From contig NZ_CADIJX010000007.1 of the NCBI RefSeq assembly GCF_902859625.1, positions 62,001 through 126,000 of the forward strand: a stretch of 64,000 bases of DNA. Reading direction: 5' to 3'. Positions 26,052 to 35,627 of this stretch are shown piece after piece. This DNA is from Achromobacter pestifer. Lineage in GTDB: Bacteria; Pseudomonadota; Gammaproteobacteria; Burkholderiales; Burkholderiaceae_B. Numbering within the stretch: position 1 is the first letter of the stretch; every line of letters starts with the position of its first letter. The notes below the pieces were generated by a model that was given only the letters and a program-made list of their open reading frames with translations, searched no databases and was not told the origin of the DNA. The translations under genes and the position numbers were made by a program.

Positions 26052-26714
26052 TCAGACCGGCCAGCCCGCCTGGCGGTGGGCCGAATCCCAGAACATCCAT
26101 TCCAGCTGGGCGGCGTGCGTATAGGCCTCATGCATCGCTTCACGTGTTTGCGCCGACGCCTTGTCAGCTGCGCGATCCACCGACGCGATCACCGCTTGCA
26201 CCAGCGCGTGGAATTCGTCGCCCGCATAGGTGTCGATCCAGGCGGCGTAGGGGTTCGGGCGCGTTGCATGCGCATGGATCTCGCGCCCGATCTCGGCGTA
26301 GATCCAGAAGCATGGCAGCAAGGCCGCCAGCGCCACGGGATACGGCGCGCTCCAGGCGGTGGCGATCAGGAAGCTGGTGTAGTGATGGCTGGCGGGCGAG
26401 AGCGGCGTGGCCTCGAAGGTGGCGGCATCAATGCCGAATTGCTTCATGAAGCCTGCGTGCAGCGTGCGTTCGGCCACCACGGCGCCCTTGGCCGCATCTG
26501 CGAACTGCACCACCCCATCGGCGTCGTCAGCCTTGCCGGCTGCGATGGCCAGTGCGCGCCCAAACGCGACCAGGTAGTGCGCGTCCTGGATCATGTAGTG
26601 CTTGAAAGCGTTCTCATCAAGCTGGCCGCTGGCCAGTTCCTGGTTGAACGGCATGTCGCGCGTTTTCTCGTAGAGCGCGGCATTGCGCGCCCAGGCGTCA
26701 GAGCTGAAAGACAT
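26052..26714 (-). CDS. tenA: TenA-family aminopyrimidine aminohydrolase / thiaminase II
   Basis: 220 residues from ATG 26714 (MSFSSDAWARNAALYEKTR). All-helical TenA fold with FNQELASGQLDENAFKHYMIQDAHYL, the nucleophilic Cys region ALLPCFWIYAEIG and the C-terminal acidic LEWMFWDSAH. The family hydrolyses aminopyrimidine breakdown products of thiamine for salvage. No other thiamine genes or TPP riboswitch are beside it, so salvage rather than synthesis is likely. Confidence 0.93.
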   Translation of the reverse strand: MSFSSDAWARNAALYEKTRDMPFNQELASGQLDENAFKHYMIQDAHYLVAFGRALAIAAGKADDADGVVQFADAAKGAVVAERTLHAGFMKQFGIDAATFEATPLSPASHHYTSFLIATAWSAPYPVALAALLPCFWIYAEIGREIHAHATRPNPYAAWIDTYAGDEFHALVQAVIASVDRAADKASAQTREAMHEAYTHAAQLEWMFWDSAHRQAGWPV

Positions 26715-26809
26715 GGAATTCCTTATGCCAATGGCGGCCAGTGAAGGCCAATGACGGCCGGCGCGCATCGTGCGCGCGCCGGTTCACGGCATAAGGGTAG
26801 CAAGTTCGC

Positions 26810-27595
26810 TTATTGCATGTACCAGCCGTGGCTGACCACGAACGACTGACCCGTGAGGGCCGCGCTGGGGAAGGTGCACAGGAACAGGGCCGTCTGCGCC
26901 ACGTCTTCGACGGTGGTGAACACGCCGTCCACCGTATCGCCCAACATCACCTTCTTGACCACGTCCTCTTCGCTGATGCCCAATTCCTTGGCTTGCTCAG
27001 GAATCTGCTTTTCCACCAGCGGCGTGCGCACGAAGCCCGGGCAGATGACGTGCGAACGCACGTTGTGCGCGGCGCCTTCCTTGGCCAGCACGCGGGCCAG
27101 GCCCAGTAGCGCATGCTTGGCGGCCACGTAGGCCGACTTCAGCGGAGAGGCTTCATGGGAATGCACCGAGCCCATGTAGATGACCACGCCGCCGCGCTTG
27201 TCCTTGTACATGTGCTTGAGCGCCGCCTTGGTCGTCAGGAACGCGCCGTCCACATGGATGGCCTGCATCTTCTTCCAATCCGAGAAGGCATAGTTCTCGA
27301 TGGGGTTGACGATCTGGATGCCGGCATTGGAAATCAGGATGTCGATGCTGCCATAGGCGGCGGCAACCTTGTCGATGCCCTGGTTCACCGCGTCTTCGCT
27401 GGTCACGTCCATTTCCACGCCCATCGCCTTGCCGCCAGCCTGCTCGATTTCGCTGGCAACCGCGTCTGCGCCGGCCTGATTCAGGTCGGCGATCGCGATG
27501 GTTGCGCCTGCGCGTGCGAGGGTCAGGGCGATCTCTTTGCCAATGCCGCTGGCGGCGCCGGTCACGACGGCGACTTTTCCATTCAACGGGTTCAT
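26810..27595 (-). CDS. 3-hydroxybutyrate dehydrogenase (SDR)
   Basis: 261 residues from ATG 27595 ([25 protein letters not shown]). Short-chain dehydrogenase with the TGAASGIG nucleotide motif, SNAGIQIV, catalytic Ser in [11 protein letters not shown] and Tyr-x3-Lys in [10 protein letters not shown]. Length and the [24 protein letters not shown] segment are typical of D-3-hydroxybutyrate dehydrogenases, which feed PHB-derived hydroxybutyrate to acetoacetate. Monocistronic. Other SDR specificities remain possible. Confidence 0.87.
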   Translation of the reverse strand: MNPLNGKVAVVTGAASGIGKEIALTLARAGATIAIADLNQAGADAVASEIEQAGGKAMGVEMDVTSEDAVNQGIDKVAAAYGSIDILISNAGIQIVNPIENYAFSDWKKMQAIHVDGAFLTTKAALKHMYKDKRGGVVIYMGSVHSHEASPLKSAYVAAKHALLGLARVLAKEGAAHNVRSHVICPGFVRTPLVEKQIPEQAKELGISEEDVVKKVMLGDTVDGVFTTVEDVAQTALFLCTFPSAALTGQSFVVSHGWYMQ

Positions 27596-27977
27596 GCTGC
27601 AACCTCCGGGTAGGGGATGCCGGCGAATTCGCACCTACGCATGGCGCTTGTTGGCGCGGGGCGTAGCCGGCGACAGGCCTTGCACGGAACGGCGCGGGCG
27701 CCGACTGATGCAAGGAGCATCTCTGGATGGTAGCGCCTCAGCTTGAGCGCTGCCTGAACGCCAGTGGATTGTCGGGTGCCCAATGGGGGTAACGGGTTAT
27801 GTCATTTGCGTCCGGCGGGCGGCGCGAACTCGGAAGCATCGCCGGCGGGCATTGTTACGAGTGGCTGGAACAATCGTTTTAATCCGTTGCCGGACCCGCG
27901 GTGCTGCGAGAGAATCCGGGCCATCCCGGCGGCTGGGCGGAATCCAGGCGCCTTCACTTATTCAGGCGATCATCGAC
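27596..27977. other. Divergent intergenic region
   Basis: About 380 bases between the hydroxybutyrate dehydrogenase start and the amidase start, on opposite strands. It must carry both promoters, but I found no convincing -35/-10 pair, operator palindrome or small gene. In-frame extension of the amidase frame to 27783 has no family features. Confidence 0.4.
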
Positions 27978-28688
27978 GTGGCATCTACCTTCTTCCGTCG
28001 TCTTCTGGGGCCTGCGGCCCGCGTGCCGCTGTGCGCGGGCATCCTGTTGCTGGCGCCGCTGGCCCAGGCCGCGCACATCGTGGTGGATACCGGGCATACC
28101 CCCAACCGGCCGGGCGCCACGGGCGCCAGCGGGCGCGTGGAATACCTGTACAACCTGGATGTCAGCAATCTGGTGGCGGCTGATCTGCGTGCCGCTGGCG
28201 ACCGCGTGACCCAAGTGGCGGCGAATGGCGCCGAAGTGGAATTGGGAAAACGTGCCCGGGTCGCGCCGACGGCGGATTTCTTCGTGTCGATCCATCATGA
28301 CTCGATGCAGCAGAAGTACATCGACGCGGGCCGCCAGCGCGAGTTCGCGGGCTTTTCCATTTTTGTCTCGGAACGCAACACCAAGTACGAGCAAAGCCTG
28401 CGATGCGCCCGGGCCATCGGGGAACAATTGCTGGCGGCGGGGGAAAAGCCTTCGCTGTATCACGCGGAACCGATCGCCGGCGAGAACCGGCCGCTGATCG
28501 ACCCACGCCTGGGCGTGCACCGCTTTGACGGATTGGCCGTGTTGAAGACCGCGCCCATGCCCGCCGTGCTGGTGGAAGTGGGCGTGATCGTGAACCCGGA
28601 TGAAGAGCGGCGCCTGGCCCGGCCCGAGGTGATCAAGCGGGTGGCGCAAGCGATTGCAGGCGGCGCGCATGCGTGCCAGCAGCCATAG
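27978..28688 (+). CDS. N-acetylmuramoyl-L-alanine amidase (Amidase_3)
   Basis: Zinc amidase that splits peptide stems from peptidoglycan. GTG 27978 is chosen because it directly starts a signal peptide (ASTFFRRLLGPAARVPLCAG ... LAQA); no ATG is suitably placed. Mature part begins HIVVDTGHTPNRPGATG with zinc His, then GRVEYLYN (Glu), FFVSIHHDS (His) and the late VLVEVGVIVNPDEE (Glu), the Amidase_3 metal and catalytic set. 236 residues, no SPOR or AMIN domain. Exported to the periplasm. Confidence 0.88.
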   Translation: MASTFFRRLLGPAARVPLCAGILLLAPLAQAAHIVVDTGHTPNRPGATGASGRVEYLYNLDVSNLVAADLRAAGDRVTQVAANGAEVELGKRARVAPTADFFVSIHHDSMQQKYIDAGRQREFAGFSIFVSERNTKYEQSLRCARAIGEQLLAAGEKPSLYHAEPIAGENRPLIDPRLGVHRFDGLAVLKTAPMPAVLVEVGVIVNPDEERRLARPEVIKRVAQAIAGGAHACQQP

Positions 28689-28701
28689 CCGGCCGGCGGC
28701 G

Positions 28702-29091
28702 TCAGGCCGCGCGGGTGCGATGCCGCCGCGCGTAATCCTGCAACGCATCGCACAGGACGATGGCTTGGTTGTGTTCGGTATTGCGTGCGCCGTATAGCAG
28801 CGTCAGGGGGCGTGCGCCGGCCGCTGCCAGCAGCGCGGCCATGCGGGCCTGCTGCTCGGGCGTGGCCAATTGGGCCAGGTATTGGGTGCGGAACGCCTCC
28901 CAGCGTTCATCGACGTGGCTGAACCATTTGCACAGGTCGGCGGTGGGCGCGATGTCGCGCGCCCATTCGTCCAGGCCCAAGTCGGCCCGGCGCAGGCCGC
29001 GCGGCCACATGCGGTCCACCAACGCCCGGTAATTGCCTTGGGGGCCGGTGCCTTCATAGACGCGCTGTACGAGGATGGGGAGTTGCTTCAT
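28702..29091 (-). CDS. DUF488 family protein
   Basis: 129 residues from ATG 29091 (MKQLPILVQRVYEG). The family signature YRALVDRMWPRGLRRADLGLDEWARDIAPT and the C-terminal LTLLYGARNTEHNQAIVL are clear. DUF488 proteins are small cytoplasmic proteins of unknown function. It lies downstream of nhaA on the same strand but behind a hairpin terminator, so it probably has its own promoter. Confidence 0.9.
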   Translation of the reverse strand: MKQLPILVQRVYEGTGPQGNYRALVDRMWPRGLRRADLGLDEWARDIAPTADLCKWFSHVDERWEAFRTQYLAQLATPEQQARMAALLAAAGARPLTLLYGARNTEHNQAIVLCDALQDYARRHRTRAA

Positions 29092-29104
29092 CACGCCTCC
29101 TGCG

Positions 29105-29134
29105 AAAACGTTGCGGCCAGTCTACCGCAACGTT
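29105..29134 (-). terminator. Hairpin after nhaA
   Basis: Perfect 10-bp stem AACGTTGCGG (29107-29116) / CCGCAACGTT (29125-29134). On the minus strand, the direction of nhaA, the stem ends in a short TTTT, consistent with a modest intrinsic terminator between nhaA and the DUF488 gene. Confidence 0.55.
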
Positions 29135-29147
29135 CGCAGGGCGGGCG

Positions 29148-30368
29148 TCAACGCGGCGGGGCGGGTTCGGCGGGGGGGCGGCACAGGCGCAGCAGCAGGA
29201 ATCCCCCCACGGCCGACACGAGCGATCCCGTCAGCACGCCGATCTTGGTGGCGTCCACGGTGGCCGCGTCGGTGAAGGCCAGCGCGCCGATGAAGAGGCT
29301 CATTGTGAAGCCAATGCCGCACAGCAGCGCCACGCCGTATAACTGCGTGAACGAGGCATGGCGCGGCAGGCTGGCGACGCCAGTCTTGATGGCCAGCCAG
29401 GCAAAACCGAATACGCCCAGTTGCTTGCCCAGGAACAAGCCCAGCGCCACGCCTAGCGGCACCGGCTGCGCCAGGCTGGCCAAGCCCATGCCGGCAAAGG
29501 AAACGCCCGCGTTGGCGAAGCCGAATAGCGGCACGATCAACAGGGCAACGGGTTTGTGCAATGCATGTTCCAGGTCATGCAGCGGGGAATGCGCCTCGGG
29601 CTTGCCCGCGTTGCGCGGCCGCAGCGGGATCGTCAGCGCCAGCGCCACGCCAGCCAGGGTGGCATGCACGCCGGACTTCAGCACGAAATACCACAGCAGG
29701 GCGCCGATCAGCAGGTACGGGGTCAGCCGCAGCACGCCCGCGCGGTTCAGGCAGAACAGGCAAGCGAGCAAGGCGCCGGCCATGATCAGCGCGAAGACTT
29801 TCAGCTGAGAGGTGTAGAACAGCGCAATGATGACGATGGCGCCCAGATCGTCCAGGATCGCCAGCGCGGTCAGGAAAATCTTCAGGGACGTCGGCACGCG
29901 GCTGCCCAGCAGCGCCAGGATGCCCAGCGCAAAGGCAATGTCGGTTGCGGCAGGGATCGCCCAGCCGCGCAAGGTTTCGGGACTGCCCTGATTGATCAGC
30001 AGGTAGATCAGCGCGGGCACCACCATGCCGCCCAGGGCGGCGATGCCCGGCAGGACGATTCTTCCCGCGCCGCGTAGCTGGCCGTCCAGCACCTCACGCT
30101 TGATCTCCAGCCCCACCAGCAGGAAGAACACGGCCATCAGGCCATCGTTGATCCAGTGCAACACGGTTTCCTTGAGCAGGACGGGCCCTGCCTGGAAGCC
30201 CAGTTTGGTTCCCAGCACATCAAAGTAGATCGGTGCGACCGGACTATTGGCGATGATCAGGGCAACCAGCGCGGCGACCATGAGCACATAGCCGCCTAGT
30301 GCTTCGGATTTCAGGAATGCCTGGAGGAATGAGGGGGAGCGGGAAGGGCGCGGAACCTGCGGGTTCAC
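29148..30368 (-). CDS. nhaA: Na+/H+ antiporter NhaA
   Basis: Inner-membrane antiporter exporting Na+ (and Li+) for protons. 406 residues with about 12 predicted helices. Seen: [44 protein letters not shown] and the ion-binding double Asp in [20 protein letters not shown], then [16 protein letters not shown] and [18 protein letters not shown]. Start is GTG 30368, with AAGGAG six bases upstream; there is no ATG in a better position. The gene reads away from an AT-rich intergenic block. Confidence 0.95.
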   Translation of the reverse strand: MNPQVPRPSRSPSFLQAFLKSEALGGYVLMVAALVALIIANSPVAPIYFDVLGTKLGFQAGPVLLKETVLHWINDGLMAVFFLLVGLEIKREVLDGQLRGAGRIVLPGIAALGGMVVPALIYLLINQGSPETLRGWAIPAATDIAFALGILALLGSRVPTSLKIFLTALAILDDLGAIVIIALFYTSQLKVFALIMAGALLACLFCLNRAGVLRLTPYLLIGALLWYFVLKSGVHATLAGVALALTIPLRPRNAGKPEAHSPLHDLEHALHKPVALLIVPLFGFANAGVSFAGMGLASLAQPVPLGVALGLFLGKQLGVFGFAWLAIKTGVASLPRHASFTQLYGVALLCGIGFTMSLFIGALAFTDAATVDATKIGVLTGSLVSAVGGFLLLRLCRPPAEPAPPR

Positions 30369-30690
30369 TGGGTCTCCTTGGGGACAGTTTTGTTAAGATG
30401 GCAACGCTAAACTGAATTTTAACTGAATGATTTTTCAATTTCTGGCATTCGCCGCCTAACGTTGGCCCATTTGCGGTCAATTATTGAAAAGTCGCGGCGA
30501 TCCTCAGATAAATCTGGTTTTGCGAATTTGCGGGCGACCCGGATGACTTCCCAGAGGATTTCGATTAAATTTCGGTCGTTGGTGTTTTGGAATGTAATAA
30601 ATATTTCAGCTGACTTCAAAAGTCATTTATTTCTTGAACATCATGACCAGTTTGTGGCTAGCAACGCCGCCTGGCGAATCTTGCTAGCAC
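30369..30690. other. AT-rich intergenic block
   Basis: About 320 bases, much lower in GC than the rest of the window, between divergent nhaA and the small protein at 30691. A minus-strand frame 30419-30619 (66 residues, TTG start, no good ribosome site, MKSAEIFITFQNTNDRNLIE...) is the only coding candidate and is doubtful. The block probably holds divergent promoters and may be a foreign fragment. Confidence 0.4.
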
Positions 30691-31068
30691 ATGCCTCTAC
30701 TTCCCCTATCCGTGTTGATCTACACGCCTGGCAAGCCCGGCGCCACGAGCCGTCTGGTCGATGTGGGAGAGTCTTTGGACGCGCCCGCCGGCCCAAGCTC
30801 GCACGGCAGCTATCACGTCGCGCGCCTGACGCCCAGCATGCGCCTTTTGACGTGGCAACGCGAGGGGGCGTGTTTCGACTTTTCACGCACCGGTGCCGTC
30901 CGCGTATGGCAAGGCCGTCAGCTGGCGGCGTCTGATTGCGCGCACGAGTGCCGAACCCAGGGCGCGCTACCGCTGGAGCGGGATGACGTCGCCTATTTGG
31001 AAGCCTATCTGCTATCGCAGAACCGCAGTTGGAACGAGCCCCACGCCGCCGAGGCCCTGCCGTCATGA
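30691..31068 (+). CDS. Hypothetical protein paired with a glycosyltransferase
   Basis: 125 residues, not recognised. It begins MPLLPLSVLIYTPGKPGATS, has no signal peptide or membrane helix, and contains scattered Cys (ASDCAHECRTQG). The start lacks a clear ribosome site, so the true start may be later. The stop overlaps the ATG of the following glycosyltransferase (ATGA), which supports it being real and translationally coupled; the pair may act in LPS or another surface glycan. Confidence 0.6.
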   Translation: MPLLPLSVLIYTPGKPGATSRLVDVGESLDAPAGPSSHGSYHVARLTPSMRLLTWQREGACFDFSRTGAVRVWQGRQLAASDCAHECRTQGALPLERDDVAYLEAYLLSQNRSWNEPHAAEALPS

Positions 31069-32219
31069 CGTTCTCTCCCGCTGAACCGCAAACTGCCGTT
31101 GCGGGTGTCCGTCTGCGCATTCTGCATACGGAGGCCGCCACATCGTTTGGTGGCCAGGAATTCTGCATCTACAAAGAGATGATCGCCATGCGCGATCGTG
31201 GCCATCACCTTGAGCTGGTGTGCCAGCCGGGGGCCGAACTGGGAGACCGCCTGGACCAGGCCGGGTTCACGGTACACCGCATCGTCATGGACGGCCCGGG
31301 CAACTTCTTGCGGGGCGTGGCATTCGTGCGGCGCTTGCTGCGACGCGAACGCTTCGATGTCGTGAACACCCACAGCCGGCGCGATACTGTCCTGGCGGCC
31401 ATTGCCGCGCGCCTGGCCGCCACGCCGCTGATCGTGCGAACGCGGCATCTGGCCAAGCCCATCAATTCCCTCTATGCCTACACCTGGCTGGCGCACCGGG
31501 TCATTGCCGTCAGCGGCTACGTGCGCAACCAGTTGCTGGAAGGCGGCGCGCGGCCAGAATCTGTCGCCACGATCCACTCTCCGGTCGTGCTGCCGCAGGT
31601 GCGTGAAGGCGCTTGCGTCCGCCGCGAATTGAACTTGCCCGAGGACGCCCTGGTGGTGGGCTGCGTGGCGGTGATGCGTGCCGAGAAAGGGCATTGCGAC
31701 CTCATCGACGCATTTCATCGAGTCGCGGCGCGCGTGCCGTCAGCGCATCTGGTTCTGGTGGGCGATGGCATGCCCGTGTTCGACCAAATGCAGGCCAAGG
31801 TGTCAGCATTGGGGCTGGCTCCTCGCGTGCATTTCATGGGCCGCAGGCAGGATATCGGCAACGTGTTGATGGCCATGGACGTTTTTGCGCTGCCCACGCA
31901 CCGCGAGGCGCTGGGCACCGTGTTCATCGAGGCCGCGGCGATGGGCTTGCCGGTGATCGGCACGAACGTGGGCGGCGTTCCGGAAACCATGCAGGAAGGC
32001 GTGACCGGGCTGCTGGTGCCGGCGCGTGATCCCGCGGCGCTGGCGCAGGCGTTGGAAACCCTGCTGCTGGACCCGGCCATGCGGCGCCGGATGGGCGATG
32101 CGGGCCGCGAATTGATCCGCGGCCGTGGCCTGTTTTCGGCGGAACGCACGGCAGGCCAGGTGGAACATGTCTACGCCCATTGGCTGAACGAGCTGGGCCG
32201 CCGGTTGCGCGCCGCCTGA
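31065..32219 (+). CDS. GT4-family glycosyltransferase
   Basis: 384 residues, GT-B fold. Start ATG 31065 overlaps the previous stop. N-terminal RLRILHTEAATSFGGQEFCIYKEM has the donor/acceptor-domain glycine loop; the C-terminal domain shows VLVGDGMPVF, HFMGRRQDIGNVLMAMDVFALPT, REALGTVFIEAAAMGLPVIG (the E-x7-E retaining-GT signature) and GGVPETMQEG. Likely adds a sugar in lipopolysaccharide core or another surface polysaccharide; donor and acceptor are unknown. Confidence 0.9.
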   Translation: MTFSPAEPQTAVAGVRLRILHTEAATSFGGQEFCIYKEMIAMRDRGHHLELVCQPGAELGDRLDQAGFTVHRIVMDGPGNFLRGVAFVRRLLRRERFDVVNTHSRRDTVLAAIAARLAATPLIVRTRHLAKPINSLYAYTWLAHRVIAVSGYVRNQLLEGGARPESVATIHSPVVLPQVREGACVRRELNLPEDALVVGCVAVMRAEKGHCDLIDAFHRVAARVPSAHLVLVGDGMPVFDQMQAKVSALGLAPRVHFMGRRQDIGNVLMAMDVFALPTHREALGTVFIEAAAMGLPVIGTNVGGVPETMQEGVTGLLVPARDPAALAQALETLLLDPAMRRRMGDAGRELIRGRGLFSAERTAGQVEHVYAHWLNELGRRLRAA

Positions 32220-32261
32220 GACTGCCGTGGGGCGTGGCCGGGCCGGTGGCGGCCCGGGCGT

Positions 32262-32726
32262 TCAATGCATCAGTAGCGCGTTCATGGCTTCGACGACACG
32301 ATTGCGGTAGCGTGGCAGCAATGCCTGCGTGCGTGCCTGCCGTTGCGCCCATTCCGCCGATTCCGTGCCGGGCGCGATGCGGGGCGTCGCCCAGATCGGG
32401 TCAGGGAAATGGCGGTCGCCGCGCCAGCGCGGAATCACATGCCAGTGCAGGTGCGGCACCATGTTGCCCAATGAAGCCAGATTGATCTTGTCAGGCGCAA
32501 GGATGGACTGCTGCGCTTCTTCCACCGCGTACACGGCGCGCATCAGCAGATCACGCCCATGCGTGGACAGGCTGGTCATTTCGGCCAGATGGGCGTTCCA
32601 GATCACTCGGGTGAAGCCGGGGTAGTCGGCGTCGCCCGCTTCAATCACGCGCAGATGCGGGCCGCGCCACAGCAGCGTGCCGCCATCTTCCAGGCACAGG
32701 GGGCAGTTCGGGTCGCGCGTGCTCAA
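32262..32726 (-). CDS. HIT-family nucleotide hydrolase/transferase
   Basis: 154 residues with the histidine triad MVPHLHWHVIPRW and an N-terminal Cys pair CPLC. Start is TTG 32726, preceded by AAGGTGAT at suitable distance and overlapping the stop of the upstream GNAT gene; no ATG fits. HIT proteins act on nucleoside phosphoramidates, dinucleotides or AMP conjugates. The exact substrate is not predictable. Confidence 0.88.
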   Translation of the reverse strand: MSTRDPNCPLCLEDGGTLLWRGPHLRVIEAGDADYPGFTRVIWNAHLAEMTSLSTHGRDLLMRAVYAVEEAQQSILAPDKINLASLGNMVPHLHWHVIPRWRGDRHFPDPIWATPRIAPGTESAEWAQRQARTQALLPRYRNRVVEAMNALLMH

Positions 32727-33181
32727 GTCATCACCTTGCGGTACTGGATGAAACCGGAACGGTCGGCAATGCGGTCATACAGCTGCATGGCCGGGGCGTT
32801 GGTTTCGTGGGTCAGCCAATACACGCGCGCACAGTTATTGGCCGCGGCTTCGGCATAGACATGTTCAATCAGCTTGCGGCCGGCGCCCGTGCCGCGCAAG
32901 TCCGGGTCCACGTACAGGTCTTGCAGGTAGCAGTAGTCGCCCGCCGTCCAGGTGGATCGGTGGAAAATCCAGTGCACCATGCCGATCGCGCGGCCGTTTT
33001 CGTAGGCCAGCGCCGCGTGCATGGGTTCGGCCGGATCCAGGAAGCGTGCCCAGGTGTTGCGCGTCACGGCGTCGTCGATGCTGACGCGGTAGAACTCCTG
33101 GTAACCCTTCCAGAGTGGCAGCCAGACTTCAAAGTCGGCGGCGACGATGGGGCGGATGTGGGCGGTACTGGCGGTGCTCAT
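32723..33181 (-). CDS. GNAT N-acetyltransferase
   Basis: 152 residues from ATG 33181 (MSTASTAHIRPIVAADFEVWLPLW). The acetyl-CoA pyrophosphate loop is seen in YLQDLYVDPDLRGTGAGRKL, followed by AAANNCARVYWLTHETNAPAMQLYDRIA, the usual C-terminal GNAT pattern. It probably acetylates a small amine, antibiotic or protein N-terminus. It overlaps the HIT gene, and both follow the polyphosphate phosphotransferase on the same strand. Confidence 0.9.
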   Translation of the reverse strand: MSTASTAHIRPIVAADFEVWLPLWKGYQEFYRVSIDDAVTRNTWARFLDPAEPMHAALAYENGRAIGMVHWIFHRSTWTAGDYCYLQDLYVDPDLRGTGAGRKLIEHVYAEAAANNCARVYWLTHETNAPAMQLYDRIADRSGFIQYRKVMT

Positions 33182-33204
33182 GGCGCAAGGCCTCCTGTTG
33201 GAAT

Positions 33205-34671
33205 TCAGAGTGAATTTTCCATCGCTTCGACGACGTGCCGCAGCACTTGCAGACGAGCGTAGCGCTTGTCGTTGGCGGACACCAGGTGCCAAGGCGCGTG
33301 CGCGACATCGGTGCGGGTCAGCATTTCATTGGCCGCCGCCGCGTATTCCTTCCATTTGTCGCGGTTGCGCCAATCGTCAGGCGTGATCTTGAAATTCTTG
33401 AAGGGCGATTTCTCGCGCTCTTTGAAGCGTTCCAACTGAACGTCCGCCGTCACCGCCAGCCAAAACTTCAGCACGATCGCGCCGCTTGCCGCCAGTTGTG
33501 CCTCGAAGTCGTTGATCTCGGCGTAGGCGCGGCGCCAGTGGGCAGGCGCCGTCAGCTTTTCGACCCGCTCGACCAGTACACGGCCATACCAGGAACGATC
33601 GAAGATGGCGATGCGGCCATGGCGTGGCAACTGGCGCCAGAAGCGCCACAAATAGGGGCGCGATAGCTCGTAGCTGTTGGGCGCGGCGACGGGAGTGATG
33701 TCGAACTGCCGGGCATCCAAGGCATGGGTCACACGCCGGATGGCGCCGCCTTTGCCGGCGGCGTCCTGGCCTTCAAACACCAGCACCAGCGACCGTTCCT
33801 GGAACTTCTTGGAGCGCGCGGCGCGCGCCAGGCGGCCTTGCAGCAGGCCAAGTTCGGACTCGTAGTCGCCCTTGTCGATCTTGGCGTCGTAATCCAGTTC
33901 GCCCAGGCGGTTGACGATGCGGACAGGACCGGAATGCGCCAGGAACGATTGGGGGATGCGGGGCACGCCGCGTTGGCGCATGGCGGCCAGCACGGCTTCG
34001 GCGGTTCGGGCCGAACGCATGTTCTCGTCGGCGCTGGGAATCACCACCCAAGGGGCGTGGCCGCTGTCGGTGTGGTTCATGACGATCTGCCCGCCCGCGC
34101 GGATGCGGTCGTATTTCTTGTAGACCTTCAAGTCCACCGGGCTGACTTGCCATGATGTCTCGGGGCTGGCCAACAAGCGTTGCGCGCGGTCTTTCTGGGC
34201 TTTGGCCGACAGGTGAAACCAGAGCTTGATGATCTGCACGCCCTCGGCGGCCAGCATGGCCTCGAAGCGCCGGATCGCGGCGCATTGCGCTTCAAGGGCG
34301 TCCTGATTGGGCTTCTTGCGGGCGGACTCGATGAGCAGCGGTGCGTACCAGGAGCCAAACACGATGCCCGTGCTGCCTTTGGGCGGCAGGTCTTTCCAGT
34401 AGCGCCAGAACGGCGGGCGCTCAAGCTCCTCGCCTTCCGCCGGACCATAGGCCAGCGTGCGGATGTGGCGCGGGTCCATCCATTCGTTCAACAGATTGAC
34501 GGTGGCGCCCTTGCCGGCGCCGTCGATCCCCGCCACGACCACCAGCAGGGCCTTGTCCGCTTTCTCCAGGCGCTGGTATTGCGCGTTGAGCAGGGCGACG
34601 CGCAGTCGCATCTCCAGCGGTTTGAATTCGTCCTTGGACAGGCTGGGGTCGGCTTCGGCTTCTGCGAACAT
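33205..34671 (-). CDS. pap: Polyphosphate:AMP phosphotransferase (double PPK2)
   Basis: 488 residues made of two PPK2 domains. Each has a Walker A (VVAGIDGAGKGATVN near residue 47; FEGQDAAGKGGAIRR near residue 300) and a lid/Walker B region (GSWYAPLLIE; FDRSWYGRVLVERV). Two-domain class II PPK2 enzymes make ADP from AMP and polyphosphate. The second domain has the canonical DRSWYGR motif while the first has a diverged GSWYAPL, so only the C-terminal domain is likely catalytic, as in the known family pattern. Start ATG 34671. Confidence 0.92.
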   Translation of the reverse strand: MFAEAEADPSLSKDEFKPLEMRLRVALLNAQYQRLEKADKALLVVVAGIDGAGKGATVNLLNEWMDPRHIRTLAYGPAEGEELERPPFWRYWKDLPPKGSTGIVFGSWYAPLLIESARKKPNQDALEAQCAAIRRFEAMLAAEGVQIIKLWFHLSAKAQKDRAQRLLASPETSWQVSPVDLKVYKKYDRIRAGGQIVMNHTDSGHAPWVVIPSADENMRSARTAEAVLAAMRQRGVPRIPQSFLAHSGPVRIVNRLGELDYDAKIDKGDYESELGLLQGRLARAARSKKFQERSLVLVFEGQDAAGKGGAIRRVTHALDARQFDITPVAAPNSYELSRPYLWRFWRQLPRHGRIAIFDRSWYGRVLVERVEKLTAPAHWRRAYAEINDFEAQLAASGAIVLKFWLAVTADVQLERFKEREKSPFKNFKITPDDWRNRDKWKEYAAAANEMLTRTDVAHAPWHLVSANDKRYARLQVLRHVVEAMENSL

Positions 34672-34699
34672 GGAAAGATCCGTCTGATCGGCAATCGGT

Positions 34700-34713
34700 A
34701 GATCGGCCGATCT
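34700..34713. other. 14-bp palindrome between pap and the MBL gene
   Basis: AGATCGGCCGATCT is a perfect palindrome in the short gap between two minus-strand genes. It may be an operator or part of a weak terminator for the MBL-fold gene; no T-run follows. Confidence 0.35.
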
Positions 34714-34758
34714 TGCGGGATAAGCGCCCGGCGCGCAAGTGCGGGCCGGCGGGTGCGG

Positions 34759-35613
34759 TCAGAGCGCGTCGACCGGGATCTTCAGATAGCGCACCCCGTT
34801 GTCCTCGGGCGGTGGAAAATGACCGGCGCGGATGTTTACCTGGATCGCGGGCAGGATCAAGGTGGGCATGGACAGGGTGGCGTCGCGCCGGGTGCGCATC
34901 GCGACGAAGTCGTCTTCGCTGATCCCATCGCGAACATGGATGTTGGCGGCGCGCTGTTCGGCCACCGAGGTCTGCCAGTGGGCCTCGCGTCCCGCTGGCG
35001 GGTAGTCGTGGCACATGAACAGCCGCATGCCGCCGGGCAGCCGCAGCAGCCGCTGGATCGAGCGATACAGCTGGTGCGCGTCGCCGCCGGGGAAATCGCA
35101 GCGGGCGGTGCCCACGTCGGGCATGAACATCGTGTCGCCCACGAACGCGGCGTCGCCGATCAGGTAGGCCATGTCGGCCGGCGTGTGACCCGGCACGTGG
35201 ATCGCGGTGGCCTCCAGGGATCCGATCTGGAAGGCTTCGCCGTCGGCGAACAAGTGGCCAAACTGGGAGCCGTCCAGTTGGAATGCCGGCTCCAGGTTGA
35301 AGACCTGCTTGAAGACGCCCTGCACGGTGCAGATGCTTTGCCCGATGGCGATGACGCCGCCCAGCTGTTGTTGCAGGTAGGGCGCGGCGGACAGGTGGTC
35401 GGCATGGGCGTGGGTTTCCAGCAACCACTGCGTGGCCAGCCCCTGTTCGCGCACGTAGGCCACGACCCGATCCGCGCTGGCCGTGCTGGTGCGTCCGGAT
35501 TTGGGGTCGTAGTCCAGCACCGAATCGATGATCGCGCAGGCGCTGCCGTCATGCACGACATAGGTGACGGTGGCAGTGACGGGATCGAAAAAGGCTTGGA
35601 TGTGAGGGTTCAT
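34759..35613 (-). CDS. Blh-like MBL-fold persulfide dioxygenase
   Basis: 284 residues with the metallo-beta-lactamase motif LLETHAHADHLSAAPY (His68, His70, Asp72, His73), HVPGHTPADMAYL and FVGDTMFMPDVGTARCDFPGG, the pattern of ETHE1/Blh persulfide dioxygenases, which oxidise glutathione persulfide to sulfite. No rhodanese domain is fused. It is divergent from a BigR-type repressor across a 100-base AT-rich operator region. ATG 35613. Confidence 0.9.
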   Translation of the reverse strand: MNPHIQAFFDPVTATVTYVVHDGSACAIIDSVLDYDPKSGRTSTASADRVVAYVREQGLATQWLLETHAHADHLSAAPYLQQQLGGVIAIGQSICTVQGVFKQVFNLEPAFQLDGSQFGHLFADGEAFQIGSLEATAIHVPGHTPADMAYLIGDAAFVGDTMFMPDVGTARCDFPGGDAHQLYRSIQRLLRLPGGMRLFMCHDYPPAGREAHWQTSVAEQRAANIHVRDGISEDDFVAMRTRRDATLSMPTLILPAIQVNIRAGHFPPPEDNGVRYLKIPVDAL

Positions 35614-35627
35614 GGCCGCCAGCAGAT

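Noticed and set aside
30419..30619. 66-codon minus-strand gene in the AT-rich block
   Set aside because: TTG start without a ribosome site and no recognisable homology; kept only as a remark on the intergenic block.
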